This document shows, one piece after another, positions 16,473 through 25,240 of a stretch of 64,000 nt of DNA. The translations under genes were made by a program, and so were the position numbers. This DNA is from Glycomyces buryatensis (GTDB lineage Bacteria > Actinomycetota > Actinomycetes > Mycobacteriales > Micromonosporaceae). Below the pieces are notes generated by a model that was not told where the DNA came from, made no database searches, and worked only from the letters and a program-made list of their open reading frames with translations. Position 1 is the stretch's first letter; every line of letters begins with the position of its first letter. The stretch lies in assembly GCF_004912275.1 (NCBI RefSeq), contig NZ_STGY01000057.1, positions 1 through 64,000 on the forward strand. The letters are read 5' to 3'.

Positions 16473-16801
16473 CCGTACCCGCCGATACGGAGCCGGGCCG
16501 CACCGCCGAGCCCGGCTCCGACATCGCGCCGCTGGTCATGCGGCGCACCGGCCAGAGCGAACGCTACGTCCTCCAGGCCGCGGCGCTGCGCAGGCGCCAG
16601 CTGCGGGCGGCGATCCTGTACGGCTCGTCGCGCAGCTGGCGGCAGCGCCAGAGCCTGTGGCCGGCCGCGCTCATCGGCGTGATCGCGGTGGCGCTCATCG
16701 TCGCCGCCATTGCGGTGACCGGCGCCTTCGAGAAGCAGCAGCAGCAAGACCGCGAGGCCGAGAACGAACGGAACGCCTCCATCACGGCTCCCACCAGCTG
16801 A
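16469..16801 (+). CDS. Small single-pass membrane protein of the type VII locus
   Basis: A 110-residue protein read from GTG 16469, which overlaps the WXG100 stop by 4 nt (GTGA); a GTG three codons earlier is possible. It has a cytoplasmic Arg-rich start (LQAAALRRRQLRAAILYGSS), one membrane helix (about 66-88, LWPAALIGVIAVALIVAAIAV) and a short Gln/Glu-rich tail. The N-terminal plan recalls the cytoplasmic part and helix of EccB, but the large extracytoplasmic EccB domain is missing. Whether it replaces EccB here is an inference worth testing. Confidence 0.65.
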   Translation: MTVPADTEPGRTAEPGSDIAPLVMRRTGQSERYVLQAAALRRRQLRAAILYGSSRSWRQRQSLWPAALIGVIAVALIVAAIAVTGAFEKQQQQDREAENERNASITAPTS

Positions 16802-16823
16802 AACCCCGTCCAGAAGGTCTACA

Positions 16824-18149
16824 GTGCCCGGTCGATACAGCACCGTCACCGTCGTCGGCCCCCAGGCCACCCGCGACCTCGCCCTGCCCGACGACCTGCC
16901 GGTCGCCGAGCTCCTGCCCCAGATGCTCCACTCCACCGGAACCACCACCGACGAGCCGGTCAACTGGGCCCTGACCACCGCCGACGGCACCACCTTCGAT
17001 GCCGCGGACACCCTGGGCGACGTGGCCGTCGAGGACGGGGCCGTCCTCCTCATCCGGGACGCCACCGCCGACGCCCTGCCCCGCACGGTCGAGGACGTCC
17101 GCGACAGCGTCGAGGACGCCGTGGACGAGACCGGCACCCGCTGGGAGTCCAGCATCGGGCGCCTGCTGGCCGTCGCCACCGCCGCGATCCTCATCGCCGC
17201 GGCCGCGTTCAGCCCCGGCGCCACCGTCGCCGTCGTCTTCACCGGCGCCCTCGTCTGCGTCCTGGCCGTCCTCATGTCCTGGTGGTCGGCCCGCCAGCAT
17301 CCCGTGCTCACCCACCTCGCCCTCATCGGCGGGATGCTGTGGGCCGGGCGGATCGGCGCCGCCGCGACCGACATGCTCGCCCCCGATGGCCACGCCGCCT
17401 CCGCCACCCGCGCGGTCGGGGCCCTGGCCGCGGCGCTGCTCATCTGCGTCCTTGCCCGCGCCGGGGCCCGCCTCGCCGGGGGCTACGTCGTCGCCGTCGG
17501 CCTCACTCTCGCGGTGGCGGGCGGCGGCTGGGCGCTGTGGGCCCACGCCGGCCTGACCGCCGCGGCCGCCGCCGTCGTCTGCGCGATCGCCGTGCTGTTC
17601 TCCCTGGCGCTGGCCCCGCGCATGTCCATGTTCGCCTCCGGGCTCTTCGGCCTCGACCGGGACGTGCGCGGCGGCGAGAACGTCACCGATGCCGGGCTGC
17701 GCGAACGGCTCGCGGTGACCGACGCCCGCCTGACCGGCGCCATCTACGGGCTCGCCGCGGCGGGTGCGGCCGCCAGTGTCCTGCTCGCCGCCGACCCCGA
17801 CCCGTGGTCCCAGGCGACCGGCGCCGGGGTCGCCCTCGCCCTCCTGACCCGCTCGCGGATCTTCGAACTCGTCCGCCACGTCGCCCCGCTTCGACTGGCG
17901 GGCATGGGGTCCGGGGCCTGGGCCGCCTGGGTCTGGATCGGACACTCCGAGCCGCTGCTGGCCTGGTTGCCCGCGCTCGCCGTCCTCGCCGGGCTCGCCT
18001 ACGTCTCCGTCGCCTCGATCGCCCGTTCCTCGGTGTCGGCCGCATGGTGGCGCCGGGTCATCGCGGTCGTCGAGATCATCCTGGTCGCCGCCGTCTTCGC
18101 CGCCGCCGGGCATCTGCTCGGCCTGTACGCCATGGTGTCGGGGGCCTGA
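16824..18149 (+). CDS. eccD: EccD-like type VII secretion channel protein
   Basis: The protein has 441 residues from GTG 16824 (AGAAGG 7 nt upstream). The N-terminal ~80 residues form a ubiquitin/YukD-like domain (STVTVVGPQATRDLALPDDLPV...). About 11 hydrophobic membrane segments follow from residue ~110 to the end. This is the EccD architecture: the protein lines the inner-membrane pore and its ubiquitin-like domain contacts EccC. It overlaps the eccC start by 1 nt (TGATG). Confidence 0.88.
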   Translation: MPGRYSTVTVVGPQATRDLALPDDLPVAELLPQMLHSTGTTTDEPVNWALTTADGTTFDAADTLGDVAVEDGAVLLIRDATADALPRTVEDVRDSVEDAVDETGTRWESSIGRLLAVATAAILIAAAAFSPGATVAVVFTGALVCVLAVLMSWWSARQHPVLTHLALIGGMLWAGRIGAAATDMLAPDGHAASATRAVGALAAALLICVLARAGARLAGGYVVAVGLTLAVAGGGWALWAHAGLTAAAAAVVCAIAVLFSLALAPRMSMFASGLFGLDRDVRGGENVTDAGLRERLAVTDARLTGAIYGLAAAGAAASVLLAADPDPWSQATGAGVALALLTRSRIFELVRHVAPLRLAGMGSGAWAAWVWIGHSEPLLAWLPALAVLAGLAYVSVASIARSSVSAAWWRRVIAVVEIILVAAVFAAAGHLLGLYAMVSGA

Positions 18150-21100
18150 TGGGCACAGAAGTCGTCCGCAGGCCCGCCCGCCGCCCGATGCCGAAGGTGT
18201 CGAGCAAGCCCATCGCGCTCGCCTCGCCGCCCGCGCTCGGCGAGGCCCAGTCGCCCATGATGGGCGCGCCGATGCTCATGATGCCGCTCATGACCGGCTC
18301 GGGCGCGATGATCATGGTGCTGTCGAACCTCGAACGCCCGCTGTACGCCATGGCGGGCCTGCTCATGCTCGTCGCCAGCGTCGCGATGGGCATCGTGCTG
18401 TTCATCGCCATGCGTTCGGGACCCCGGCGCAAGCTTCGGCAGGAGCGCGAGCGCTACCTCGACTACCTCGAGGACGCCCGGCAGACCATCCGCGAAGCCG
18501 TTCGGGCCCAACGCGATTTCGCTGCCACCCGCCATCCGCACCCGCACCTGCTGCTCGATCTGTGCCGCGATCCGGCCCGCCGGTGGGAGCGGCGCGGCAC
18601 CGACGCCGACCTGCTCACGGTGCGGTGCGGCCTCGCCGAGGTGCCCCTGTCGCGCACCCTCTCGCTCAAACTCGACCAGGACAATCCGCTGGTCGCCTAC
18701 GACCCGGTGTGCCACTCCGGCGCCGAAGAGCTCGTCGAACGCTATGCGGCCCTGGCCGACCAGCCGCTGACCATCCCGGTCGGCGATACCGGCGACGTCT
18801 CACTGGTGGGGGAGTATCCGGAGGTGAGGGCCACGGCCCGGGCCATGCTCGCACAGCTCTGCACCCTCTGCGCGCCAGAGGATCTGCGCGTCGCCGTCGT
18901 CGCCGACGGCCGCGTCGCCGATCAATGGAGCGGCCTCTCCTGGCTGCCCCACCTGCTCACCGACGTCGGCACCGAACTGCCCGCTCCGCTCATCTGCCCC
19001 ACCACGACCGCGCTCGCCGACGCGCTGGCGGGCGATCTCGCCACGCGCGCTGCCGAACTGCGCCGCCGCCGCGGTGCCCCGCCCGGCCCCGGATCCACCC
19101 ACCTGCTGGTCATTGTGGACGGTGAGCATCAGGTGTCGCTGCCTGGACTGGTCGGGGACGGCGACGCCGCCCTCCTCGGCGTCCACCTGTGGACCCTCGT
19201 CGCCGAGCAGCGGCAGGAACCCGAGCACACCGCCGCGCGCGTGAGCGTGGACGGCGCCGAGCTGACCATCACCGACATCGTCCGCGACGACGGCCGCGTC
19301 GCCGAGACCAGTCGCACCGGCCGTCCCGACACGCTCGGCGTCGCGGACGCGGCCGCCATCGCCCGCGCGCTCAGCCCTTACCGACTCGCCGCCGACGACT
19401 CCTCGCATGCCCTGACCGGCGTCCACGGACTCCCGGAGATCCTCGGCGTCGCCGACCCCGCCAACGTCGATTGGCGATCGACCTGGGCGCCCCGCAGCGA
19501 ATCCGAGCTGCTGCGCGCCCCCTTCGCGGTCGACGCCGACGGCGCCATTGTGGAACTCGACCTCAAGGAGTCGGCCCTGGGCGGCATGGGCCCCCACGGC
19601 CTCATCGTCGGCGCCACCGGCTCGGGCAAGTCCGAGGCGCTGCGGACCCTTGTCGCCGCTCTGGCGGTGCGACACCCACCGGACCGGCTCGCGCTGCTCA
19701 CTGTGGACTTCAAGGGCGGGGCGACGTTCGCCGACTGCGACGCCCTGCCGCACACCGCCGGCGCCATCACCAACCTCGCCGACGACCTCGGGCTGGTCGA
19801 CCGCTTCGCCGAGGCCCTGTACGGCGAGATGACCCGCCGCCAGCACCTGCTCAAGGACGCCGGAAACCTCCCCAACGTCCACGCCTACGCCAAGGCCCGC
19901 GCCGCCGACCCCACGCTCGAACCGCTCCCGCACCTGTTGGTGATCATCGACGAGTTCTCCGAGCTGCTCACCGCCAAGCCCGACTTCTCGGAGCTGTTCG
20001 TCGCCGTCGGCCGCATCGGCCGCTCCATCGGCGTCCACCTGCTCCTGGCGACCCAGCGGCTCGAAGCCGCCCACCTGCGCGGACTCGAATCCCACCTGTC
20101 CTACCGGATCGGGCTGCGCACCTTCTCCGAGGCCGAGAGCCGCGAGGCCATCGGCGTCCCCGACGCCTACAAGCTCCCGCCCGAACCCGGCTCCGGATAC
20201 CTCAAAGTGGACACCACGATCTTCACCAGGTTCAAGGCCGCCTTGGTATCCGGCCCCTACACCCCGCCGCGCGACGTCGAAGACCAGCGGCTTCCCGTCC
20301 TGCCCTGGCCCCTCCCGCCGCTCGCCTCCGCCCTCGCGCTCGACTTCGGCGAGGACGGCCGGGCCGAGACCGTCGAGGGAGAGGGCAGCGTGCTGCGGGC
20401 ACTGGTCGAATGCCTCGCGGCGGCCGACGTCGAAGGCGTCCGCCCGGTGTGGCTCCCACCGCTGCCCGAATCGCTCGCCCTGGCGGACGTGCCCGGCGGC
20501 ACCGACCCCGCCGCGGAACCCGGCACCGTCACCGCCGTCCTCGGCCTGCGCGACGACCCCCGCCGGCAGCACCAGGGCCCCATCGAATGGGAGCTGTCCG
20601 GCGCCGACGCCAACCTCATCGTCGTCGGAGCCCCCAGCTCCGGAAAGTCCACATTGCTGCGAACGCTCGTCTCCAGCCTGGCACTGCGCCACGGCCCGGA
20701 CGCGGTGGCCTGCTACGTCATCGACTACGGCGGCGGCGCCCTCGCAACCCTCGCCGACCTGCCGCACGTCGCGGTCGCCGCCGGCCGCGCCGACCCCGAA
20801 CTCGTCGGCCGCACCCTCGCCGAGGTCCGCGCCCTCCTCGACGTCCGCGAAGCCGCCATGCAGCGCGCCGGCATCGACTCCGCCGCCGGCCTGCGAACCG
20901 CCAGCGCCGAGGGCACCGTGAACCTCCCCGGCGACATCGTCCTCCTCATCGACGGCTGGGGCGCCCTCTACGAGGCCAACGACGACGCCAACGAGATCCT
21001 CAGCGAGATCGCCGGACGCGGACCCGCCCTCGGCGTCCACGTCGTCCTCACCGCCGTCAACTCCACGCAGGTCCGTTCCCGGCTCGCCGCGTCCTTCTCC

Positions 21101-22093
21101 GGCCGGATCGAACTGCGCCTGGCCGACAACTACGACTCCGGCATCGACCGCAAGCTCATCGAACAGCTCCCCAAGGACGTCCCCGGCCGAGTCATCGTCT
21201 CCGACAAGCGCTTCGGGCACATCGCCCTGCCCCGCCTCGACGGCGACGGTACCGACGACCTCGCCTCCGGCTTCGCCGACCTCGCCAAGGCCGTGGGCGC
21301 GCGCTGGCCCGGGCGGCGCGTCTCGCGGGTTCGCTCCCTCCCGGCGGCCGTGCAGCTGCGCGAGCTCGTGCCGCCGATCGCCGCACCGGAGGCGGGGGAC
21401 CGGTACGCGATCAAGCCGGTCGTCGGCGTCGGCGAGTCGGACCTCGGCCCAGCCCGGCTCGACTTCACCGCCGACCCGCACCTGGTCGTCTTCGGTGACA
21501 CCCAGACCGGCAAGTCGACCCTGCTGCGCACCATCATGGGCCAGATCGTGCGGCGCCCCTCCAACGAGACCGGGATCTTCCTGGTCGACTACCGGCGCAC
21601 CCACCTCGAGGCGGTGCCCGAGGACCACCTCATCACCTACTGCAACACCGCCCCGCACGCCGCCCAGAACGCGAAGGAACTCGCCGAGGCGCTCCAAAAG
21701 CGCCTCCCCGGGCCCGACGTCACGCCCCGGCAACTGCGGGAGCGCAACTGGTGGACCGGCCCGGAGATATTCGTGGTCGTGGACGACTACGACCTCGTGG
21801 CCAGCGCCTCAACCGGAAACCCCTTGGGTCCCTTGGCCGATCTCGCACCGCAGGGACTGGACCTGGGCCTGCACTTCATCATCGCCCGCCGCACCGGCGG
21901 CGCCGGGCGAGCGGTGTACGAGCCCCTGCTGCGCCAGATCGCGGACATGTCGAGCCCCGCACTGCTGTTCTCCGGCGACCGCCTGGAAGGCCGCCTGATC
22001 AACGCCACCGCCAGCCGGCAACTCCCGGTCGGGAGAGCCCTGTGGGCCAGAAGGGGCCAAGCACCCGAACTCGTCCAGGTGGCCACGCCCTGA
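18149..22093 (+). CDS. eccC: EccC, type VII secretion FtsK/SpoIIIE-type motor ATPase
   Basis: The 1314-residue protein starts at ATG 18149. Two N-terminal membrane helices (about 46-90) are followed by a domain of unknown function and three FtsK/SpoIIIE ATPase domains. Walker A motifs are GATGSGKSE (about 487), GAPSSGKST (about 825) and GDTQTGKST (about 1116). Walker B is LLVIIDEF in domain 1 but lacks the catalytic Glu in domain 2 (VLLLIDGW) and domain 3 (VVVDDYD), as is usual. EccCa and EccCb are fused. It recognises esx substrates and powers export. The last 50 nt and stop are tandemly duplicated downstream. Confidence 0.93.
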   Translation: MGTEVVRRPARRPMPKVSSKPIALASPPALGEAQSPMMGAPMLMMPLMTGSGAMIMVLSNLERPLYAMAGLLMLVASVAMGIVLFIAMRSGPRRKLRQERERYLDYLEDARQTIREAVRAQRDFAATRHPHPHLLLDLCRDPARRWERRGTDADLLTVRCGLAEVPLSRTLSLKLDQDNPLVAYDPVCHSGAEELVERYAALADQPLTIPVGDTGDVSLVGEYPEVRATARAMLAQLCTLCAPEDLRVAVVADGRVADQWSGLSWLPHLLTDVGTELPAPLICPTTTALADALAGDLATRAAELRRRRGAPPGPGSTHLLVIVDGEHQVSLPGLVGDGDAALLGVHLWTLVAEQRQEPEHTAARVSVDGAELTITDIVRDDGRVAETSRTGRPDTLGVADAAAIARALSPYRLAADDSSHALTGVHGLPEILGVADPANVDWRSTWAPRSESELLRAPFAVDADGAIVELDLKESALGGMGPHGLIVGATGSGKSEALRTLVAALAVRHPPDRLALLTVDFKGGATFADCDALPHTAGAITNLADDLGLVDRFAEALYGEMTRRQHLLKDAGNLPNVHAYAKARAADPTLEPLPHLLVIIDEFSELLTAKPDFSELFVAVGRIGRSIGVHLLLATQRLEAAHLRGLESHLSYRIGLRTFSEAESREAIGVPDAYKLPPEPGSGYLKVDTTIFTRFKAALVSGPYTPPRDVEDQRLPVLPWPLPPLASALALDFGEDGRAETVEGEGSVLRALVECLAAADVEGVRPVWLPPLPESLALADVPGGTDPAAEPGTVTAVLGLRDDPRRQHQGPIEWELSGADANLIVVGAPSSGKSTLLRTLVSSLALRHGPDAVACYVIDYGGGALATLADLPHVAVAAGRADPELVGRTLAEVRALLDVREAAMQRAGIDSAAGLRTASAEGTVNLPGDIVLLIDGWGALYEANDDANEILSEIAGRGPALGVHVVLTAVNSTQVRSRLAASFSGRIELRLADNYDSGIDRKLIEQLPKDVPGRVIVSDKRFGHIALPRLDGDGTDDLASGFADLAKAVGARWPGRRVSRVRSLPAAVQLRELVPPIAAPEAGDRYAIKPVVGVGESDLGPARLDFTADPHLVVFGDTQTGKSTLLRTIMGQIVRRPSNETGIFLVDYRRTHLEAVPEDHLITYCNTAPHAAQNAKELAEALQKRLPGPDVTPRQLRERNWWTGPEIFVVVDDYDLVASASTGNPLGPLADLAPQGLDLGLHFIIARRTGGAGRAVYEPLLRQIADMSSPALLFSGDRLEGRLINATASRQLPVGRALWARRGQAPELVQVATP

Positions 22094-22147
22094 GCGGACC
22101 AGAAGAGGCGAGACACCCGAACCCGTCCAGGTTGCCACCTCCTGAGC
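22044..22147. repeat. 52-bp tandem duplication of the eccC 3' end
   Basis: 22044-22095 and 22096-22147 are adjacent copies of one 52-bp unit, differing at about nine positions and both ending in CCTGAGC. The first copy holds the final codons and stop of eccC; the second is outside the gene. Confidence 0.85.
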
Positions 22148-22227
22148 CAATCCCCAAACCGACTTCAGCTGCCCTTCAGATAGCCCGCGCTAGGCTTCGA
22201 ACCGGTCGAACCGAACGAGGAGTCCAC

Positions 22228-22440
22228 ATGGCACGCACAGCAGTGATCAGCGGTGGCGGCACCGGCTATGCAGTGGCCGAACGCTTCGCCTCGGCAGGCG
22301 ACAAGGTCGTCATCGTCGGCCGTCGCGAAGCAGTCCTGGAGACCGCCGCCGCCCTCGCCCACTGGCTCGCCGCGCCCGAGGTCGGACACATCACCGCACA
22401 GATAATCCAAACCAATGGCGGCGCGCTGGCCGGCCACTGA
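22228..22440 (+). pseudogene. Short-chain dehydrogenase reduced to its two ends
   Basis: A GAGGAG site and ATG open a 70-codon frame. It reads like the start of an SDR (ARTAVISGGGTGYAVAERFA, then DKVVIVGRREAVLETAA) and jumps at about residue 43 to a typical SDR end (WLAAPEVGHITAQIIQTNGG). About 170 residues with the catalytic Ser-Tyr-Lys are missing, and the G-x-x-x-G-I-G loop is also shortened (GTGY where GTGIGR is expected). Both deletions keep the frame. It cannot be an active SDR; a small Rossmann-like peptide may still be made. Confidence 0.75.
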
Positions 22441-22455
22441 ACGACCGGCGACAAA

Positions 22456-23853
22456 ATGGAATTCTTCTGGTTCGTAGTCCGATTCCTCGCCGTCACCGTC
22501 GGTTTCACCGTGCTCCACGGATACGTGTGGTGGCGGCTGTTCCGCGACACCACCCGGCCCGGCTCACGCTGGCGACCGATCGGGGCCATCGGGTTGGGGG
22601 TCCTGGCCGCCTTCGGCCTCGCTGCGCGGTTCTTCGTGCCCTCGTCGGTCCCGATGGGTACGCAGGAATTCCTCGGATGGCCCGGCTGGATCTGGTTCGG
22701 GATCTTCATGTATCTGCTCGGGTTCCTCGTGGTGGCCGAGCCCCTGCGCTGGTGGCTGCTGCGCCGCCACCGGAACGCAGAGAACGCGGAGACGACTCTG
22801 CGTGCCGAACCGCCAATGGCATCCGCGGTGCCCGCCGAACCACCGAAGGCCGGAACGCAATTCGCCCCCGAGCCGGTCGCCGCACTCGCGGGCACCGGGC
22901 CGCAGGAGTCCGGCATCGACCCCGCCGCGGAACCGGCGGCCGCCGAATCGAAACCCCCGCCCAGGAAACCCGACCCCGTCACGACCGTTCCACCCGAATC
23001 GAACGCAGGCTCCGGACCCACCCGCCGCAGATTCGTCTCCCGTGCCATCGGGCTCGGCGTCGCCGTCGCAGCGACGGCGACCACCGGATACGGCCTGATC
23101 GAGGGCTACCGCACCCCCACCCTGAAAGACGTCGCCGTCCCCATCTCCCGCCTGGACCGGACCTTCGACGGGTACCGGATCGCCGTCGTCGGCGACACCC
23201 ACCTCTCGGCGATCCGCGGGCGCGGCTACTGCGAACGCGTCGTCGACCAGATCAACCGCACCCAACCCGACCTCATCGCCTTCGTCGGCGACCTCGCCAG
23301 CGGCGAGGCCGACCAGCTCCGCGATGCCACCGAACCCCTCGCCCGCCTCGCCTCCCGGGACGGCGCCTACTTCGTGGCCGGCAACGCCGAACACTATGTC
23401 GGCGCGGACTCCTGGTACGAACGCGTCGAGGAACTGGGCATGATCCCGCTGCCCAACACCCGCGTCGAACTGCCCGGCTTCGACCTCGCCGGCGTCAACG
23501 ACCTGATCGTGGAGCAACGCCACCTGACAGATGAGGTCGGCCCCGATCTCGAAGCCGCGCTGGCGGATCGGGACCCCGAACGGGCCTCGGTCCTCATGGC
23601 CCACCAGCCCGATTTCGTCGTGCGGGCCGTGGACTGGGGCGTCGATCTCCAGCTGTCGGGCCACACGCACGGCGGCCAGATGTGGCCGATCCACATCCTC
23701 ACCCGGATGCGCGACCTCCAGGTCAGCGGCATGGGCCAGTACGGGGACACGCGGCTGTACGTCACCAACGGGGCGGGCACGAACGGCCCGCCGATGCGGG
23801 TTGCCGCGCCGCCGGACATCACGGTGATGACTCTGAGGTCGACGAAGGCGTGA
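22456..23853 (+). CDS. Membrane-bound metallophosphoesterase (YkuE/YaeI-like)
   Basis: The protein has 465 residues, with four membrane segments in the first ~105 and then a Pro/Ala-rich linker. A further hydrophobic, TAT-like segment (TRRRFVSRAIGLGVAVAAT, about 192) precedes a calcineurin-like phosphoesterase domain. Motifs are VVGDTHLS, FVGDLASG, LMAHQPD and LSGHTHGGQ. The usual GNHE motif reads GNAEHY, losing one conserved His. Homologues act on lipid phosphates such as undecaprenyl- or lipid-A-related substrates at the membrane. Activity with the altered motif is uncertain. Confidence 0.85.
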   Translation: MEFFWFVVRFLAVTVGFTVLHGYVWWRLFRDTTRPGSRWRPIGAIGLGVLAAFGLAARFFVPSSVPMGTQEFLGWPGWIWFGIFMYLLGFLVVAEPLRWWLLRRHRNAENAETTLRAEPPMASAVPAEPPKAGTQFAPEPVAALAGTGPQESGIDPAAEPAAAESKPPPRKPDPVTTVPPESNAGSGPTRRRFVSRAIGLGVAVAATATTGYGLIEGYRTPTLKDVAVPISRLDRTFDGYRIAVVGDTHLSAIRGRGYCERVVDQINRTQPDLIAFVGDLASGEADQLRDATEPLARLASRDGAYFVAGNAEHYVGADSWYERVEELGMIPLPNTRVELPGFDLAGVNDLIVEQRHLTDEVGPDLEAALADRDPERASVLMAHQPDFVVRAVDWGVDLQLSGHTHGGQMWPIHILTRMRDLQVSGMGQYGDTRLYVTNGAGTNGPPMRVAAPPDITVMTLRSTKA

Positions 23854-23964
23854 TTCGGGCGGGACCTGGTGTCCCGTCCGGTCATCCTGGAGAGGCAGGG
23901 GTCCGCTAACGCGAGCCGCCCGCGCTCGCAATCGGCGTGACCGCTTGTGGGACAAGCGCTCCGG

Positions 23965-24402
23965 TCAGGCGTCGCGGAGGTGGCAGGTGAGCCGGGCCGT
24001 GCAGATGCGGCGGTCCTCCTCGTCCGAGACGATGATCTCGTAGGTGGCGGTCGATCGTCCAAGATGGATCGGGGTGGCCACGCCGGTGACCGTGCCGGAG
24101 CGGACGGCTCGGTGATGCGTCACGTTGAGGTCTACGCCGACTGCGATCCTGCCGGGTCCGGCGTGCAGCATCGAACCGACCGAACCGAGCGTCTCGGCGA
24201 TCACCGCCGACGCCCCGCCGTGAAGCAGCCCGTACGGCTGCCGATTGCCCTCGACCTTCATAGTGGCCACGATTCGCTCGGGTTCGGCGTGCGTGACCTT
24301 GATGTCCATGCGTTCGCCCAGCTCACCGGCGGAGAAGAGCGTTTCGAGATCGACACCGGCTCCGGAGAACCGTTCGAGGACTTCAGCGGGGAATACGGAC
24401 AT
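23965..24402 (-). CDS. PaaI-type hotdog thioesterase
   Basis: The 145-residue protein has the hotdog pattern EGNRQPYGLLHGGASAVIAE (residues about 50-70), in which the HGG loop and following Glu are the active-site elements of PaaI/YbgC-type acyl-CoA thioesterases. The ATG at 24402 has GGAG 9 nt upstream; a GTG 27 nt earlier is the alternative. Closest in style to 1,4-dihydroxy-2-naphthoyl-CoA or phenylacetyl-CoA thioesterases. No menaquinone or phenylacetate genes adjoin it, so the acyl-CoA substrate is open. Confidence 0.83.
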   Translation of the reverse strand: MSVFPAEVLERFSGAGVDLETLFSAGELGERMDIKVTHAEPERIVATMKVEGNRQPYGLLHGGASAVIAETLGSVGSMLHAGPGRIAVGVDLNVTHHRAVRSGTVTGVATPIHLGRSTATYEIIVSDEEDRRICTARLTCHLRDA

Positions 24403-24565
24403 GAGGCGGCTCCAATCGCTCAGGGCCACAGCCTAGGCCAGAATCGGGCGAACCGCGAACCGACCGTCACACCACCCGGGCACTATTGCGAACTGGGGGT
24501 CCGTACGGCGAACACGCCCGACCCCGGGTGACGCAGGCACCAGGCCGCCGCACCTCTCGCCGGTC

Positions 24566-25201
24566 TCAGGCTCGATCGCCGGCGGCCGCCGCGACGCCGA
24601 GGCCGATCATGGAAGTCCCGCCGATGTGGGCGAGGATGCGCTTGGGTCGCGGGGCGCTCAGCATATTGCGGGCGGCCGAAGCGGCCAGCGCCCACAGCGA
24701 GTCGCACACGCCCGCGAGGATCGCGAAGATGCCGCCGAGGATCAGCATCTGCATGGTGACCGATCCGGCGCCCGGGTTGACGAACTGCGGCAGCAGCGCC
24801 ACGAAGAACAGGATCGACTTGGGGTTGAGCAGGCCGACCAGGAAACCCTCGAACATCATCGCCGTCGTGCGTCGACGGCCGACCGGTTCGATCTCGGCCT
24901 CGTCGGACTCCTGCTTGCGGCCGCGCAGCGCCTTGACACCAAGGTAGATCAGGTAGGCGGCCCCGGCGTACTTGACGATGCCGAAGGCGAGGGCCGACTG
25001 CTGGAGCAGTGCGCCCAGCCCGATCGCGGCGAGCACCGCGGCCGTGAACTCACCGGCGCAATTTCCGATCGCCGACAGGACCGCCTGGCGCCGCCCCGCG
25101 GCCAGCGCCCTGCCCACGACGTACATGACGCTGGGTCCGGGGATCACGATGAGGACCAGCGCGGTGGCGGTGAAGGCGAGCAGTTGCCCGGTTGAGAACA
25201 T
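24566..25201 (-). CDS. LysE/RhtB-family amino-acid exporter, copy 1
   Basis: 211 residues with about six membrane helices and the family motif VLIVIPGPSVMYVVGRALAAG near the N terminus, plus the conserved GFLVGLLNPKSILFFVALLPQF loop. Members export basic or neutral amino acids or homoserine lactones by proton antiport. It lies 39 nt downstream of a close paralogue of the same length, forming a tandem pair likely read as one transcript. The substrate cannot be deduced. Confidence 0.9.
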   Translation of the reverse strand: MFSTGQLLAFTATALVLIVIPGPSVMYVVGRALAAGRRQAVLSAIGNCAGEFTAAVLAAIGLGALLQQSALAFGIVKYAGAAYLIYLGVKALRGRKQESDEAEIEPVGRRRTTAMMFEGFLVGLLNPKSILFFVALLPQFVNPGAGSVTMQMLILGGIFAILAGVCDSLWALAASAARNMLSAPRPKRILAHIGGTSMIGLGVAAAAGDRA

Positions 25202-25240
25202 CAGAGAAACCTACCTCGCGCTTTGCCGCACGCCCATTGG

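Noticed and set aside
18800-21733. A 977-codon open frame on the minus strand
   Set aside because: It lies wholly antisense to eccC, whose three Walker motifs fix the true frame.
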